From contig NC_087066.1 of assembly GCF_963678635.1 (NCBI RefSeq), forward strand, positions 51,414,312 through 51,478,311: 64,000 nt of DNA, read 5' to 3'. This stretch comes from Symsagittifera roscoffensis (lineage: Eukaryota; Xenacoelomorpha; Acoela; Convolutidae). The translations under genes were made by a program, and so were the position numbers. Under the pieces are notes generated by a model. The model ran no database searches, was not told the DNA's origin, and worked only from the letters and a program-made list of their open reading frames with translations. This document shows, piece by piece, positions 33,173-44,700 of this stretch; the stretch's first letter is position 1, and each line of letters opens with the position of its first letter.

Positions 33173-34160
33173 ATTGTAACTTCTGAAACGCCGTCTACTA
33201 TCAAAACAGCAGCGGGGGCAATTTATCGCAAAAGTGATTTTGTCCGATCGAAAGCTAAAGTAAACCATCCGGAAAAACAGATGAACCCGAGAAACGCAAA
33301 GAATATGAAAAGTGATGAAAATAAACACAAACAACAAAAGAAAAATTTTAGTCCACAACTATGGACTAAATCTGTGAAAAAGGCGAAGCCTTATAATGCC
33401 GGGCAGATTTTGAGCGTGCGGAAACATCAGTACGACAGTAGCCCTATGACAAAAAAATAGAAAACCTACAGTTCAGGAAAACCGTCGGTCGAAAGCTGCT
33501 TCAGCAGTCGTCAACGGCAAATACAACACACAACACATCGCATCAAGTCCAGGTTCATCGGAATGAAGCATCACAAAGTTGTCCACTCCGATCAAACAGC
33601 CGGTAAAGTTGAAAGAAATCAGCCGCCAGACCACTCCAGAGCCAATACTGGAGGCCTTCCAGAATCAAAATATGACAAAAGACGAGTGGGAGAAGATATC
33701 GGACCAGGTACTCACACGCGGGGTGCAGAAAACGGCGGAAGATATACTCATATCTAGGGACAGTGATCAGGAAGCGTTGGAAAGCCAGATGGATACACCA
33801 CCAGGATTCTCAGATGAACCAAAAAAGACAAACATGATACTGCAATCCCGATTAGACGTAGTGGCGGCCAAACGAAGAACCAGGGACCCAAGAGGTACGA
33901 TGATCCCTCTAAGCATTCAGTACGCTTAATATGTTCGGAGGACGGTATAACGGACCTAAATAAAACAGCTCTGGAGGCGTACCGCCTCAAACTCGCCATG
34001 TTTGAAACTGGAACGAACAAACCTACAGAATCAAAGCTGGGTCTTCTCGAAAGACATCTTTTCGGAGGAAGTTCGGATATGCATCGTTTGATATGACGCG
34101 ATGATGACGCACAAGAATGAATGGAGACTGAAAAAAAAAGAGCCAAGGGACTCAATTTGT
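33173..34160 (+). pseudogene. Element D downstream coding remnants
   Basis: Several overlapping short frames (33563-33757, 33579-33929) have polar composition, for example TTPEPILEAFQNQNMTKDEW. They probably derive from one ORF broken by frameshifts. I cannot assign a product. The element seems to fade out near 34160 and no 3' LTR is recognised. Confidence 0.35.
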
Positions 34161-34229
34161 TAATAACACATTAAGCTGAGCTTGAAAACTCCTATTGTAT
34201 TCTTGAAATTTTTTTTGTGATAATATAAA

Positions 34230-34440
34230 AATTTAATTGCGAGGCCAAACTGTGTATTTTGTAAATTGTAATTGGATTCCGCAATTTTGTTTATCTTTTT
34301 TTGTACTTTCGTTTTCCAGTGCAGAGTTCCAGCACGTACCGTAGTTTTTTATTTTAACGCAAAACCAACCCATAATCAAGTACCACAAACAATTCAATTG
34401 TTTACTAGAATGGTTGAGTGATATATCATATTGAAGCATT
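34230..34440 (+). repeat. GGATTCCGC-family repeat fragment
   Basis: ATTGCGAGGCCAAACTGTG and TGGATTCCGCAATT match the family at 22450-22790. The other end, AATGGTTGAGTGATA, has no partner that I can see. Confidence 0.45.
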
Positions 34441-34657
34441 TTCAGTCGTCACTCGAACGACATTACATTTGGAAAAAAAATTTTCAATGAGAAAATAGGT
34501 CTAAAATAAACGCGTTTTAGTCTAATTTCGAGGTAGCCACCGAGTGAAGAGATCCAGAATCGTGGTAAAACGTAACTCTACTTTAACTTTAAGTTTATTT
34601 TTCTTGCTATTTTGTAATTTTCAACCTTTTTCCTATAACTCAGTCATGGTGGCCAGT

Positions 34658-34988
34658 CAATAAGCAGAATGGTCTAAGAGCAGAAAAACAGAAAAATATC
34701 AACTTTTATAAGCTATTCGGTAAATTAATTATCTGAAACATCAATAATACCAACGCAACGAACATTTTATGCACAGTTTGAGTAATTTAATCAAGAATTT
34801 GAAAAAAAATATAATAAAAAAATTTAATGAAATTAGACAATTCATGCATAATTTATTCGTTTTCTTGGTATTTTTTAACGATTCTAATAATTGTATTATC
34901 AAATAGCCCATATAAACCAATATAAGTCAAAGTTTTTCTGTTTTTCTGCTCTTGGACCCATTCTGCACTTGGACCATTCTGCTTATTG
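34658..34988. mobile_element. Small inverted-repeat element (331 bp, MITE-like)
   Basis: The left end CAATAAGCAGAATGGTC and the right end GACCATTCTGCTTATTG are exact reverse complements. Inside them GAGCAGAAAAACAGAAAAA and its reverse complement extend the similarity to about 40 bases, with a 15-base extra repeat on the right. The centre is AT-rich and non-coding. This matches a non-autonomous DNA transposon. A clear target duplication is not visible. Confidence 0.6.
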
Positions 34989-36298
34989 CTCCGCCTCCCT
35001 CAGTCATACCCTCTATATAAAAAAACTAACAGTGAAGCTAGTTTCAAACGAGTACATCGGGCAAATAACGCAAAAAAAAATTCAATTAGGAATTGAAAAT
35101 TTACTTCAACTACAGGAAAAATAGTTTTGCAAGCTTCCTTTAACACTTCCTCGGCTACGAAAATGCTAAAAGTAATCGGAAGTTGTCCTCCAAAAAATGC
35201 AAAAAAAAAGTATTTTGCTTCAATATTGATGTGGGGACCACTTGGCAGTTGAACTAAAAGCTTACGTAGCTACCAAGCTAAGAGCTGTACATGTTTCAAC
35301 GTCGTTGGCCTGTCCGTAATATCAACGTTTCCAGAAATTCCTAAAAAGTGTAATTGGACTTCTATAAAAACAAATATTGCGTGTTAACTGAGGTTTTTGC
35401 TACTTACCAATCAATTGAAAAATCCAATCGGGGTTCCAACAAGACAAATATCACCCAAAAAAAGAAAAAACAAGCTAACGATGAAGAGCAAAACCAACTA
35501 ACACGGCAAAAGAACGGGAGAGGGTTGAGGTTCAACGTTTCCCATACACCATCGTCAAAATTCGACGTTTCAACTGCTTCATCGGCCAAAACCTAACCAC
35601 TTATGCTAAAGCAGGATATGAAAAAGGCGCCACCGTCAAAAAGAGCTTCAACTAGGGCGATAACAAGTGTGCTCTCGTAAAAAATGGAATGCGATAACTA
35701 TCATGACCATACGGAAAAACAAGAAAGATGGTACGACAAAGCAGACAACAACAGAGGATGCACTATCTATAGGCGAATGGGGATGGGATCTATGGCGAAT
35801 CAACTGGAACGAAATGATACAAACCAAAATAAGGCATGCCTGCAGTTCCTGAAGAGCATGAACGTGGGGAAGAGCAATCAAAAAGATAAAAGAGAACGTT
35901 GAGGTTATCGAACTGTCGACAGGAAGCGAATCTTCGGGCATCCAAGAACGTAGGACCCCGGTAACGTCGGGCAGCAAGAATAAGAAAGAATCAGAGGGGG
36001 GGACGAACAAGCGGCAACCTAGAAGCTACAAGAAGGCTGAGCAATTAACAGGATCGACGCCGAGAATGAAATTAAAAAAAAAAGAGAAGCACGAAGGAAA
36101 ACGAAGAGAAGGGACCGTAAGGCCAAACAGCTACAAGAGCGTAGAAATGAGAGTAGAGTATTGGGTAAAATTATTTCATAGTAGAATGAGAAATGAATCC
36201 CATACCCTACAAGCTCTTTTAAGTTTTGAGCGTATCCAGGGGAGTTTTATCTCTCCGGATATATATCTCCGATAATTTATATTAAATTTATACTTATT
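34989..36298. other. Intron DNA with a possible decayed coding segment
   Basis: About 35350-36170 is less AT-rich and has long Lys/Glu/Ser-rich frames in several phases, for example IGEWGWDLWRINWNEM. One reads into KKIKENVEVIELSTGSESSG. This looks like a frameshifted remnant of a polyprotein, perhaps another retroelement gag, but no diagnostic motif is present. The rest shows no gene. Confidence 0.35.
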
Positions 36299-37165
36299 GT
36301 TCCGACTTTCGATAGGAAAATAACGGAATATTTGTGCTCGGGGTGGGTTTTTTTTTCTTCAGACAAATTTCGACTTTTTAACTAGCCTTTTTTGACGGAG
36401 TTTTTTCATATCATTCAAGAAATGTTGTTGTCCTGAGGTCAAATTTGAAAAGATATTTCACTTGTGATCATTTTTCATAAAGTTATGGGGGTTTACAGAT
36501 TGCCATTTTGGCCAATTTGGGACAATTAACGCGCGATATATTTCGCGCTATTAACGCGTAAGCGGAGAGTTATTCCGTCTTCAAATCGTTCCAAGTTGGT
36601 TGAAAGAAGCTTATTTTCCATAAGTGATTTGTTACAAGGAGCGAAATCTATCGTTTTGTACTTTATATGGCGTGTGGTGGGATGATTTTCATGAAATATT
36701 CCAAATTTTAGAAAAAAAATTTCATTTTATTTTTTCTTTTATTTAATTTTTTAATGTTATACTGCTCCATAAAACCTAAAAAAGGCAGTCGAAACATTCA
36801 GGGCTTCGCCCTGATACGAGCAGTCTTGTTTATACAATACGTTTGTACATCTAAAATAAATGATTTCAGCTTTATGTTCGGCCTTGAAAGCCACCCGCAC
36901 CGAGCGCCCATGGATTCTAATCGATTATAATGGATTCCCGAGACAAAAATAATTGATTATAATCCATTACGGATGTAAAATTCAGACCACGAAATCGATT
37001 ATATAGCCATTATCATTGATTATTTTTGAACAACTATAATCCATTATAATCCATTAAAATCGATTATAATCCATTATTTTTGTCACTGAAATCAATTATT
37101 TTTGCCAAGATAATCCATTATAATCGATTATTTTGAAATGAAAATCTATTATAATCCATTTTTTG
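36299..37165 (+). repeat. Dispersed repeat R, copy 1, with ATTATAATC array
   Basis: It starts at TTCCGACTTTCGATA and shares long near-identical stretches with 62953-63781, including CTCGGGGTGGGTTTTTTT, a GCGCGATATATTTCGCGC palindrome and GGGCTTCGCCCTGATACGAG. The last 250 bases are an array of ATTATAATCGATTAT and TAATCCATTA words. It is non-coding and probably a non-autonomous element. Confidence 0.8.
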
Positions 37166-38899
37166 TTTTGAATTTTTATGTTTCAACCAAAACACTACCT
37201 GTAGAATTGGTAATTCTAGCAAATTTTCGACTTAGCGTATTTTCTGCTTGGGTATCGTTACCTTGGTTTAAGTTTAGGTATTTTATTTCTCGTTATGAGG
37301 TCTAAATAGCTTAATTGGATGGCTGTTAGCTAAGGGTAAACAAAGTAGAAAGATTGAAAAATGGACTTAAAGCTAAATAAAGTAGTAAAATAAAATCGAA
37401 GAAAAATGCACTTTTACCCGGACATTTCCCCTCTAACTCTGGCTGGGATTAAGAAAATGGAAAACGGTTTATACCTGTAGGTAGCTAATTGCTATGGGAT
37501 TGTACATGCACGGAATTATGTGCCTAGGGTAAATTGGGTCATGGGGGTACTACCGAGTATAAAAGCAAAACTTACCCCCAACCGTGTATTTTATCCTAAC
37601 ATGGTAGGGAAAATATTAGTAAATTTGGTTCAAAATCGGGTTATGATTAGTTTATTGGGATCGTACGACTTTGCTGCTTGGGTCAGGATTTGACACCGAA
37701 GTCAGTTGGTATTTAAGTAAGTAGCGTAGGGGGGATTTAACTGATAAGAATCATACGACTTCGGTTACTTACCCTATTTACGATACCAACCGCAGGGGGA
37801 TGTATTTACGAAACATGAACAAGTCGATAAAAACCCCGGACTTGGAACCCGTCAGCTTTGACAGGGAGGGTAGGTAAAAAGGAAAACCATAGGGGGCGGT
37901 TGTGCTTAAGGGGATGACAACACCGATATGAAGTGGCGTGACTTTAACAAAAACGGAGCGCAAATAGAGATAAGAAGTGGAGGTTCGAGAGCGGATTTTG
38001 AAGGGAGAACGAGTTAACGAACGTAAGATTCAGTAGGTCCCAGTTGTGGTCGCTATCTGAACTCATCAGTTAATTGTTTTACAGCGAGTGAAGTAAGAAC
38101 GCAAGTCGAAGTGCCTTGTGGAATATTAGTTAGAGTAGAAGCTAGCAAAATTCAGAGCGCTTAGTCGACGCGTGTACTGACCGAGTACGCAGAAGAAATT
38201 GTTAAGCGTGTACATATCGCAAACCATTCTGTTGTATATAAATAAATTATACTCGTTTTACGCGACTTCAAGCGAGATATAGCGAGCAAGAATATCACTG
38301 ACCAAGGGGGAGCAATAGAATACAGTAGAGGACAACTCACCACTAACATAACCCTTTCGGGATTGTCGTTAATACCGAGCCTTAAGTGCCCCCTGCTTTA
38401 GCACGGTAAAAAGGGATAGCTTCGCAAGACCGTGTGTGAAAATCCTAAAGACGACACTACCCAAGGATTTTTGTCACAAAAAGCCTTGTGTATAACTGGT
38501 AGTTACCACGCAGGTAAATTGCATTAGGGGATTTCAGCCAAGAAAATTAATTTAAACATTTTCACATGAAATTATATCCCAAAAATGTAACTTTTTTTTG
38601 GCTACATAATTTTTAGTTTGAAAATATGGTGGTTGAGAAAAAAGGTCTGTATTTTTACAATTTTTATTTTACCTTGGCATATGAAAAAAAGTATTATTCG
38701 TGTTTACAAAAACAGAACATTTTTTTTTGTAATTTTTGGGTCAAAAACTCATTCTCGACTACGTTATAATCATAAAAAATTAAATTTTGCACCCAAGTTT
38801 TCCTAAAATTTGTTTTTGAGAAGAAAAGCAAGCTTGCAAGTTTGCAACCAAAAAAGGGGATCAAAGTTTTTAAACTCAACTATGTGTTTTTTTGTGAAA

Positions 38900-39480
38900 A
38901 ATGCAAATCATACAATTTTCATATATGAAAACTATATCATAAGCATTTTTTCCGACCGAAATTAAAATCATCTTTCGGACTGTAAGTTGATCTCAATCAC
39001 TGAAAACCACTATTAAACGCATTTAAAATTGCTCGAACAAAATTTCAATTGATTTTTTGAATTCTCTAATTTTTCTTTTATAAAAAAAGCTTATTGTACA
39101 ATTTCAAATATGAAAGTTATATGATAAGCATTTTTTGACTAAATTTTTGGTTTTGATAATTAAATTGCTCTTTATCATTGAAAGCCTTCATTAACTCCAT
39201 TTAAACATGCTTTTAGAGAGATTTTTGAAAAAAAATCTATATTAAAATGCTTATCATACAATTTTCATCCATGAAAATTGTATGATAAGCGTTTTTTCGT
39301 CCAACATTTTTCATCATTTTTACAAGAAAGCTTCAAATGAACTAAATGGACTAAATGGATCAAATGGATCAAATCTATAAAGACAGTTTTTAATTTTTGT
39401 ATGAAAGTTCTATGATAAGCATTTTTTCCATAGACGCCATATATGAAATTGTTTGATAAAGGTTTTCCTTCTATGAACGT
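38900..39480. repeat. Imperfect repeats of TATGATAAGCATTTTTT with palindromes
   Basis: Copies lie near 38935, 39118, 39278 and 39409. At about 39246-39288 the word CTTATCATACAATTTTCAT and its exact reverse complement are separated by only two bases, a near-perfect 40-base palindrome. A related single copy lies near 2065, just left of E1. Confidence 0.7.
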
Positions 39481-39589
39481 CAATTTGGTCAATCCTTTGC
39501 TATCTAATGAACAATTGTCACGCCCTTAAACGAAATCAGTAAATTAGCACTAGAGCTTTGTATTTAAAATTAGATATGGCTGCAATTTG

Positions 39590-39593
39590 ATTG
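39590..39593. repeat. E2 target-site duplication, left (ATTG)
   Basis: ATTG directly precedes the E2 5' LTR and is repeated directly after the 3' LTR at 58503-58506. A 4-bp duplication is within the usual range for Ty3/gypsy integrases. Confidence 0.75.
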
Positions 39594-40003
39594 TGGAACC
39601 TGATCTAAACTACATTTTATGATTGGATAATTTAGATATTTTACCAATGTAAAGTATTTAATATTAACCAATCATGATCCATCTAACTAACAACCCACTT
39701 ATTTGTAAGTGCTGAAGTTACTTGTAATTTCAGCACCAGAGAGATTTGAATTTAACTTAGAAATTAGTTGGACTCTCCCGAGCACTTCAGCAACCGCAAT
39801 AAACCAGTATACCCTAGATCTATTGAGCCTAGCAGACACTAGTTAAACAACCTGAGACTAGATAGTATAAGAGTAAGATTAGGATCGGTATTAGACTAAG
39901 AAGTTGCACGAATCTATCCGGCCGAAAATAAGATAGCGTGACGAGCAGACGGTGTACCCTATCCGAAATTACTCTATGAGTTATACACCCCAGTCATAAC
40001 TCA
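39594..40003 (+). repeat. E2 5' LTR (410 bp)
   Basis: TGGAACC...TAACTCA ends; AATAAA at 39798-39803. The terminal inverted repeat TGAGTTA/TAACTCA encloses the loop TACACCCCAGTCA, identical to the loop of the E2 3' LTR but unlike both loops of E1. Confidence 0.95.
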
Positions 40004-40005
40004 TC

Positions 40006-40031
40006 TGGTGCGACCATAAGTCTCGAACAAG
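40006..40031 (+). promoter_or_regulatory. E2 primer-binding site candidate
   Basis: TGGTGCGACCATAAG begins two bases after the LTR, identical to E1. The tRNA is unassigned. Confidence 0.6.
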
Positions 40032-40090
40032 ACCTTAATAGCTTAGAATTAACCAAAATAGATTAGAAATTAGACAAAAACATTTACAAA

Positions 40091-40324
40091 ATGTTATACG
40101 ACAATAATTTAATCGAAATGTCTCTACGACTCAATAGATCAGAGCCAATATTCCGAACCATAACAGAACTACCCGGAATTGGAAGAATACCTCGAACCAG
40201 AGACGACATACGACAAAGTAGAAACTTGCCATATAGCTATATGATAGTTAAGCAAAAACCAGAACAAACTTTTATATTTAGAATACTACTAGCAATGAAT
40301 TTAGATTTTCATTTGCAAACATAA
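40091..40324 (+). CDS. E2 leader ORF, 77 codons, unknown
   Basis: It is the counterpart of the E1 leader ORF with one amino-acid change (Ile for Arg at residue 33). It is the first ATG after the primer-binding region. No motif is recognised, and it may serve as an upstream ORF. Confidence 0.35.
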   Translation: MLYDNNLIEMSLRLNRSEPIFRTITELPGIGRIPRTRDDIRQSRNLPYSYMIVKQKPEQTFIFRILLAMNLDFHLQT

Positions 40325-41255
40325 AACCTTGAAGCTAATCTTCAAAATCATTTCAGGCGCTAAACAAAATTATTAATATACAATAACGATTGATAAAAAG
40401 ATCTAAGATCGTTTTTCTAAAACTCCGCAGTAATATACAAAATATGTTTGAAAAATATTTATTGAAAAATAAAAATAAAAATTAGTAGCATGACAATAAA
40501 TGGTTAGTAATCATAAATCATCCTGTTGTTCCAGCTCCATCACCTAAAACATAACAGCAATCATAAACCCACTAATATCATCAAAACACTAAATCTTTCC
40601 TTTACACACATTTAAAATTTTATTAAAACTTAAATTCACTTAATTTTAAAACCAGATCATCAAGGCTTATCCTTGGATCTTAAATCATTTTCTACTTAAT
40701 TAAATTTCAAATTTGATCATCAAGGCTTATCCTTGGATCAAACAGAACAACTTTGTTCTCCCCCACCCACTTAATTAGTGTCTAACGACCTCAAACGTCG
40801 ATTCACTACCCAACCCTTTCTAAAGACCTAAGACTAATAGAAATTTTTAAACAAAACTAATCATTCAAATTAGGATAAACAGTGAAGAACTTCGGTTATT
40901 CATCCTTCACTTGACCCCCCCTCTTACCAGACCCAGGATAAATCTTAGACTTAGTAAGTTTAAAATAGTATCTAACGAACTACTCGCGTTCTAATTATAC
41001 CTGAACCTTGTGGATCGATTTACTATTCTCCAACCCTTGAACACAATCACTACCCCTAAGTAAGATTAAGTAAGTTAACACCTTACCTTATACTAGCCAC
41101 GAGAAAGTAAAAAATCATTCTTCGGAATCGATATACTTTTCTCTCCAACCCTGAACAAACAGACCCAGGTTAAGCTAACCAAAAAATCGTAAGAACTAAC
41201 AGTTTAGGAGATAGAAACCATTTAACAACCTTTTGCATCCGTCATTCTAAACCTT
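40325..41255 (+). promoter_or_regulatory. E2 leader with paired stem-loops
   Basis: The two identical 25-base stem-loops lie at 40655-40679 and 40715-40739, with the same 60-base spacing as in E1. The CGAT...CCAACCCT repeats are also kept. The region is closed in all frames. Confidence 0.55.
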
Positions 41256-41723
41256 ATGTCATTTAAAAACCTAGGAAATAAACAAACAATCGTTTTACAT
41301 AATTGTGAAATAGATAACAAAAAATACGACCTTGTAATCACACCTCATACACAAACAGTTGGATACATTCGAACAAAACGACAAACACTAAAAAGAAAAA
41401 TAATAACGAAACAAAGACAAATAACACGAAAAAGATTTTCAAAAAATCGAAACGCATTTTCAGAATCAGAAACCAACAGTTTAGACGAACTTTACAAACT
41501 AAAAGAATCAATAGATAAAAATTGCCCACTTCACGATCAATTATATTTTTCTGACTCAGAAACAACTTCAAATTCATCAAAAAGAGGAAAAAGAAGAATA
41601 AAAAAGCAGTATAAACACAAACCAGTACATTTATACAATTGGAATCAACCAATTCGACACATTAATAATTACATATTAACAGTCATCGAACAAAAAAATG
41701 AGCTCAACGCACACCCCAGGTGA
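41256..41723 (+). CDS. E2 basic 155-aa protein overlapping gag
   Basis: It differs from the E1 copy by two residues (Asp for Glu near residue 20, Gln for Arg near residue 147). It has the same basic clusters and putative nuclear-localisation signal and the same 26-base overlap with gag-pol. The role is unknown. Confidence 0.65.
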   Translation: MSFKNLGNKQTIVLHNCEIDNKKYDLVITPHTQTVGYIRTKRQTLKRKIITKQRQITRKRFSKNRNAFSESETNSLDELYKLKESIDKNCPLHDQLYFSDSETTSNSSKRGKRRIKKQYKHKPVHLYNWNQPIRHINNYILTVIEQKNELNAHPR

Positions 41724-44700
41724 CGAAACTCCAGATGATGATGATATCTTTCCCTTTATAGTAGATGCAGATACTGATAGAGGACAGCATATATTTTGCA
41801 AAAATTTACTATTAAATTTATTTGAACCCGGAATCAGTCCATGTAAAACAGAGTTCCCAGATGTAAAAATCAAAAGACAAATCATAGACCACTACTTAAA
41901 AGATATATGCAACATAACACAACAGTATGGAATCTACTCCATAGAATTCACCTCACCAAACCATAATAATAGAAAATATACAATTCAAACAGACGATCTT
42001 GATTTAGAATTTTCAAAAGTTTTTTCAGAATATATAAAAAGCATCCAATATCATAACTCACAAAGAGCAAACTCCATATTCACCAATGAAGTTTTCGCAA
42101 TAATATATAGTTATATTTCGATATTAGAAAACGAAATCCCAATAACAAATGTCTCACCGACAGAAACATCTAAACATTTGAAAATACGACATGAAATCAC
42201 ACTACTCTCTAGTTATTTAAACATCATTAAAGAAAATTTCACGAAAGACGACGTTTCACAACATACAAAACACGATCTACAAAAAATTTTGGCATGGTTC
42301 ATAATAGATTATTTCACACACAATATTGATTTAATTGCACAAGCGAGAAAAAATTTTAGACCCCAAAACTCGAACGATGATACCGCTATCACGGAACAAT
42401 CAGATTATGTTTGGGACCCCGAATGGTCTCATCCCGCATTTATAAGCTTCCCACAATCAATCTCAAGTCAAGCAATAAGTACGATATCTTACATAAGAGA
42501 TTATGTAAAAGTAATACCATTAACCATTGATGCAACACCATTAAACTATAATACATTTTTGCCCGATACACAAAATAATAGTTTAAACTCTACAGTTATA
42601 CACAATGAAAACCTCAATGGAACTAGGAATCTTACTCAACAAGATATCCAGACACCATCACACTTCATAAATGAAGAAATTGTGCACACAACAACTACAC
42701 AACAACGTATTTCACCAATACGCCCAAATTTAACAACACCAAGAAATACAAATCCTTCACAAACACAGGTAACCTTACAATCAACGGTTAAACCTTCAGT
42801 TGCCCCTAAATATTCACATATGGATTACCAAACATACAGACCCATGACAATACCATCAAAAACACGCAAAACATTCACTAGAAACAACTTTGCAGACCAT
42901 AATTATAATTATACACATCCATCAAAAACATGTAATCAACCACAAAGAAATTTTAACCAATATACAAGATCTCGAAATTGGGATAACCCAATGACCCAAC
43001 CTAATTCAATAAATTTCCAAACAAATCCTCCACAGGATCACAGTGAAAATTACCCATTTTTTCAACAAAATAAAAATAAAAAACAGACATCTTATCAAAT
43101 GGATTATTTATCCTCAGATGATGATTTCTTACAACCAGATATATTTGCACAAAATACTCAAGAATATCGTAGACAAGGAATACAGAGAACACGTACAAAT
43201 CATAGAAATTTTTCCCCACAACCAATAAATGCACAACATCAACAACCAATTCAACAACAAAATCTAATTAACACACAATCTTTTCAACCAATTCAACAAC
43301 AAAATCCAATGACTGCACACTCGTATCAACCATCACAAATGCAAAATGAAATACCACTCCCATATTATCTCCAACAACATGAAATAACAAGAAACCAACT
43401 TTCAAATTTTTCTCAAATGCCAAATGCAGCAGAATCATTACAAATGACAATGAATCCATACCTTATGGGTGGATCATCAATAACATCAAACAAACCTTTA
43501 ATGGTTTTCACAGGAACAGACCCTGAATACTCTGTAGAAGATTATTTAAATGCAGTAACAGCAAACCTGATTTTAAATATTGGACCTGAACCAATTAATA
43601 CGCCACTACATCAAAATTGGATACATCGACGCACAGCGTTAATACAAACAACCTTAGATGGCGCAGCCCAAAAATGGTTTTCAGTACTACCTCTAGAAAT
43701 AAAATCAAACTGGAAAAGATTTACACAAGAATTTTCAAAAATGTTTGACTCCGAAAGAAACAAACAACAACAAAGAGTTTTATGTAATGAAATTCGCAGA
43801 TTACCAAACGAAACCATCAAGCAAATAGCAGTACGAATCGAAACACTAGTTCGAAAAGCATATTCATTAAATACACATGACTATAAAAACACAAAGATGA
43901 CAGAAATCTTAATGATGACCTTAACACCACAATTAAGGAAAATAGCAATAAAAAAGAGAGCATCCCATCCTTCTTCAATTCGAGAACCCGATTTAGATTT
44001 TCGAAAACTAGTAGACAAATTAGAACAAGCAGAAATCACGATGAAACTAGAAGAAACGGAAAATCTGAAATTACAATACGTTAACAGAATTGAAACGACT
44101 CCCACTAATATTAATAATATACAAGAATCAGAAACAGACCTCGTTGAAAAAATCACTGAAATACTCAATATTTACGAAAAGAACCCAAACTTTAAAGGCA
44201 AACCATCTTTCAAAAAATGGTGTAATTATTGCCGACGATACGGACATAGTATTTCCGAATGTAGACAAAAACAGCAAGACAATCAAAATAAACCTCAAAA
44301 ATATAAAGAACCAAATAAATCATTCTATCAATACATGCAAAAAGGTCAAAATCTACCGAACAAAACAGTCCACAGCAACAACAGTTCAGGAAAACCACTC
44401 CCGAACAATACAAACTATACAAGAAATCAATCACCATATAACTCAAGTTATAGAGGAAGATCACCAGAACGAAGAAACACGTATAATTCATCACAAAATC
44501 ACTACAATAGACCAAATAGTCGAAATAACTACTCCAGATCAAATTCAAATACACAACGATTTGTTTCTAGATCTAATTCCCAATCAAGAAATAACAACTA
44601 TCCAAACAACCAATCACGAAATTCATCATACAATAGGAATAGAAACTACTCCTATAATCGAAATAGAAGTTATTCAAACAACCGAAACCAGAATTACCCG

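Larger units (their letters stand above)
37166..39593. other. Intron DNA with hairpin-rich tract
   Basis: 37166-38880 shows no gene or repeat that I can define. Between about 38880 and 39480 the word TATGATAAGCATTTTTT recurs five times, several times next to its reverse complement. Confidence 0.5.

Noticed and set aside
29203-34160. Element D as a third copy of the E1/E2 family
   Set aside because: Its gag, knuckles and integrase differ clearly (two-knuckle CKNCNK type, other integrase motifs), it lacks the downstream ORF set, and it has no E1-type LTR.
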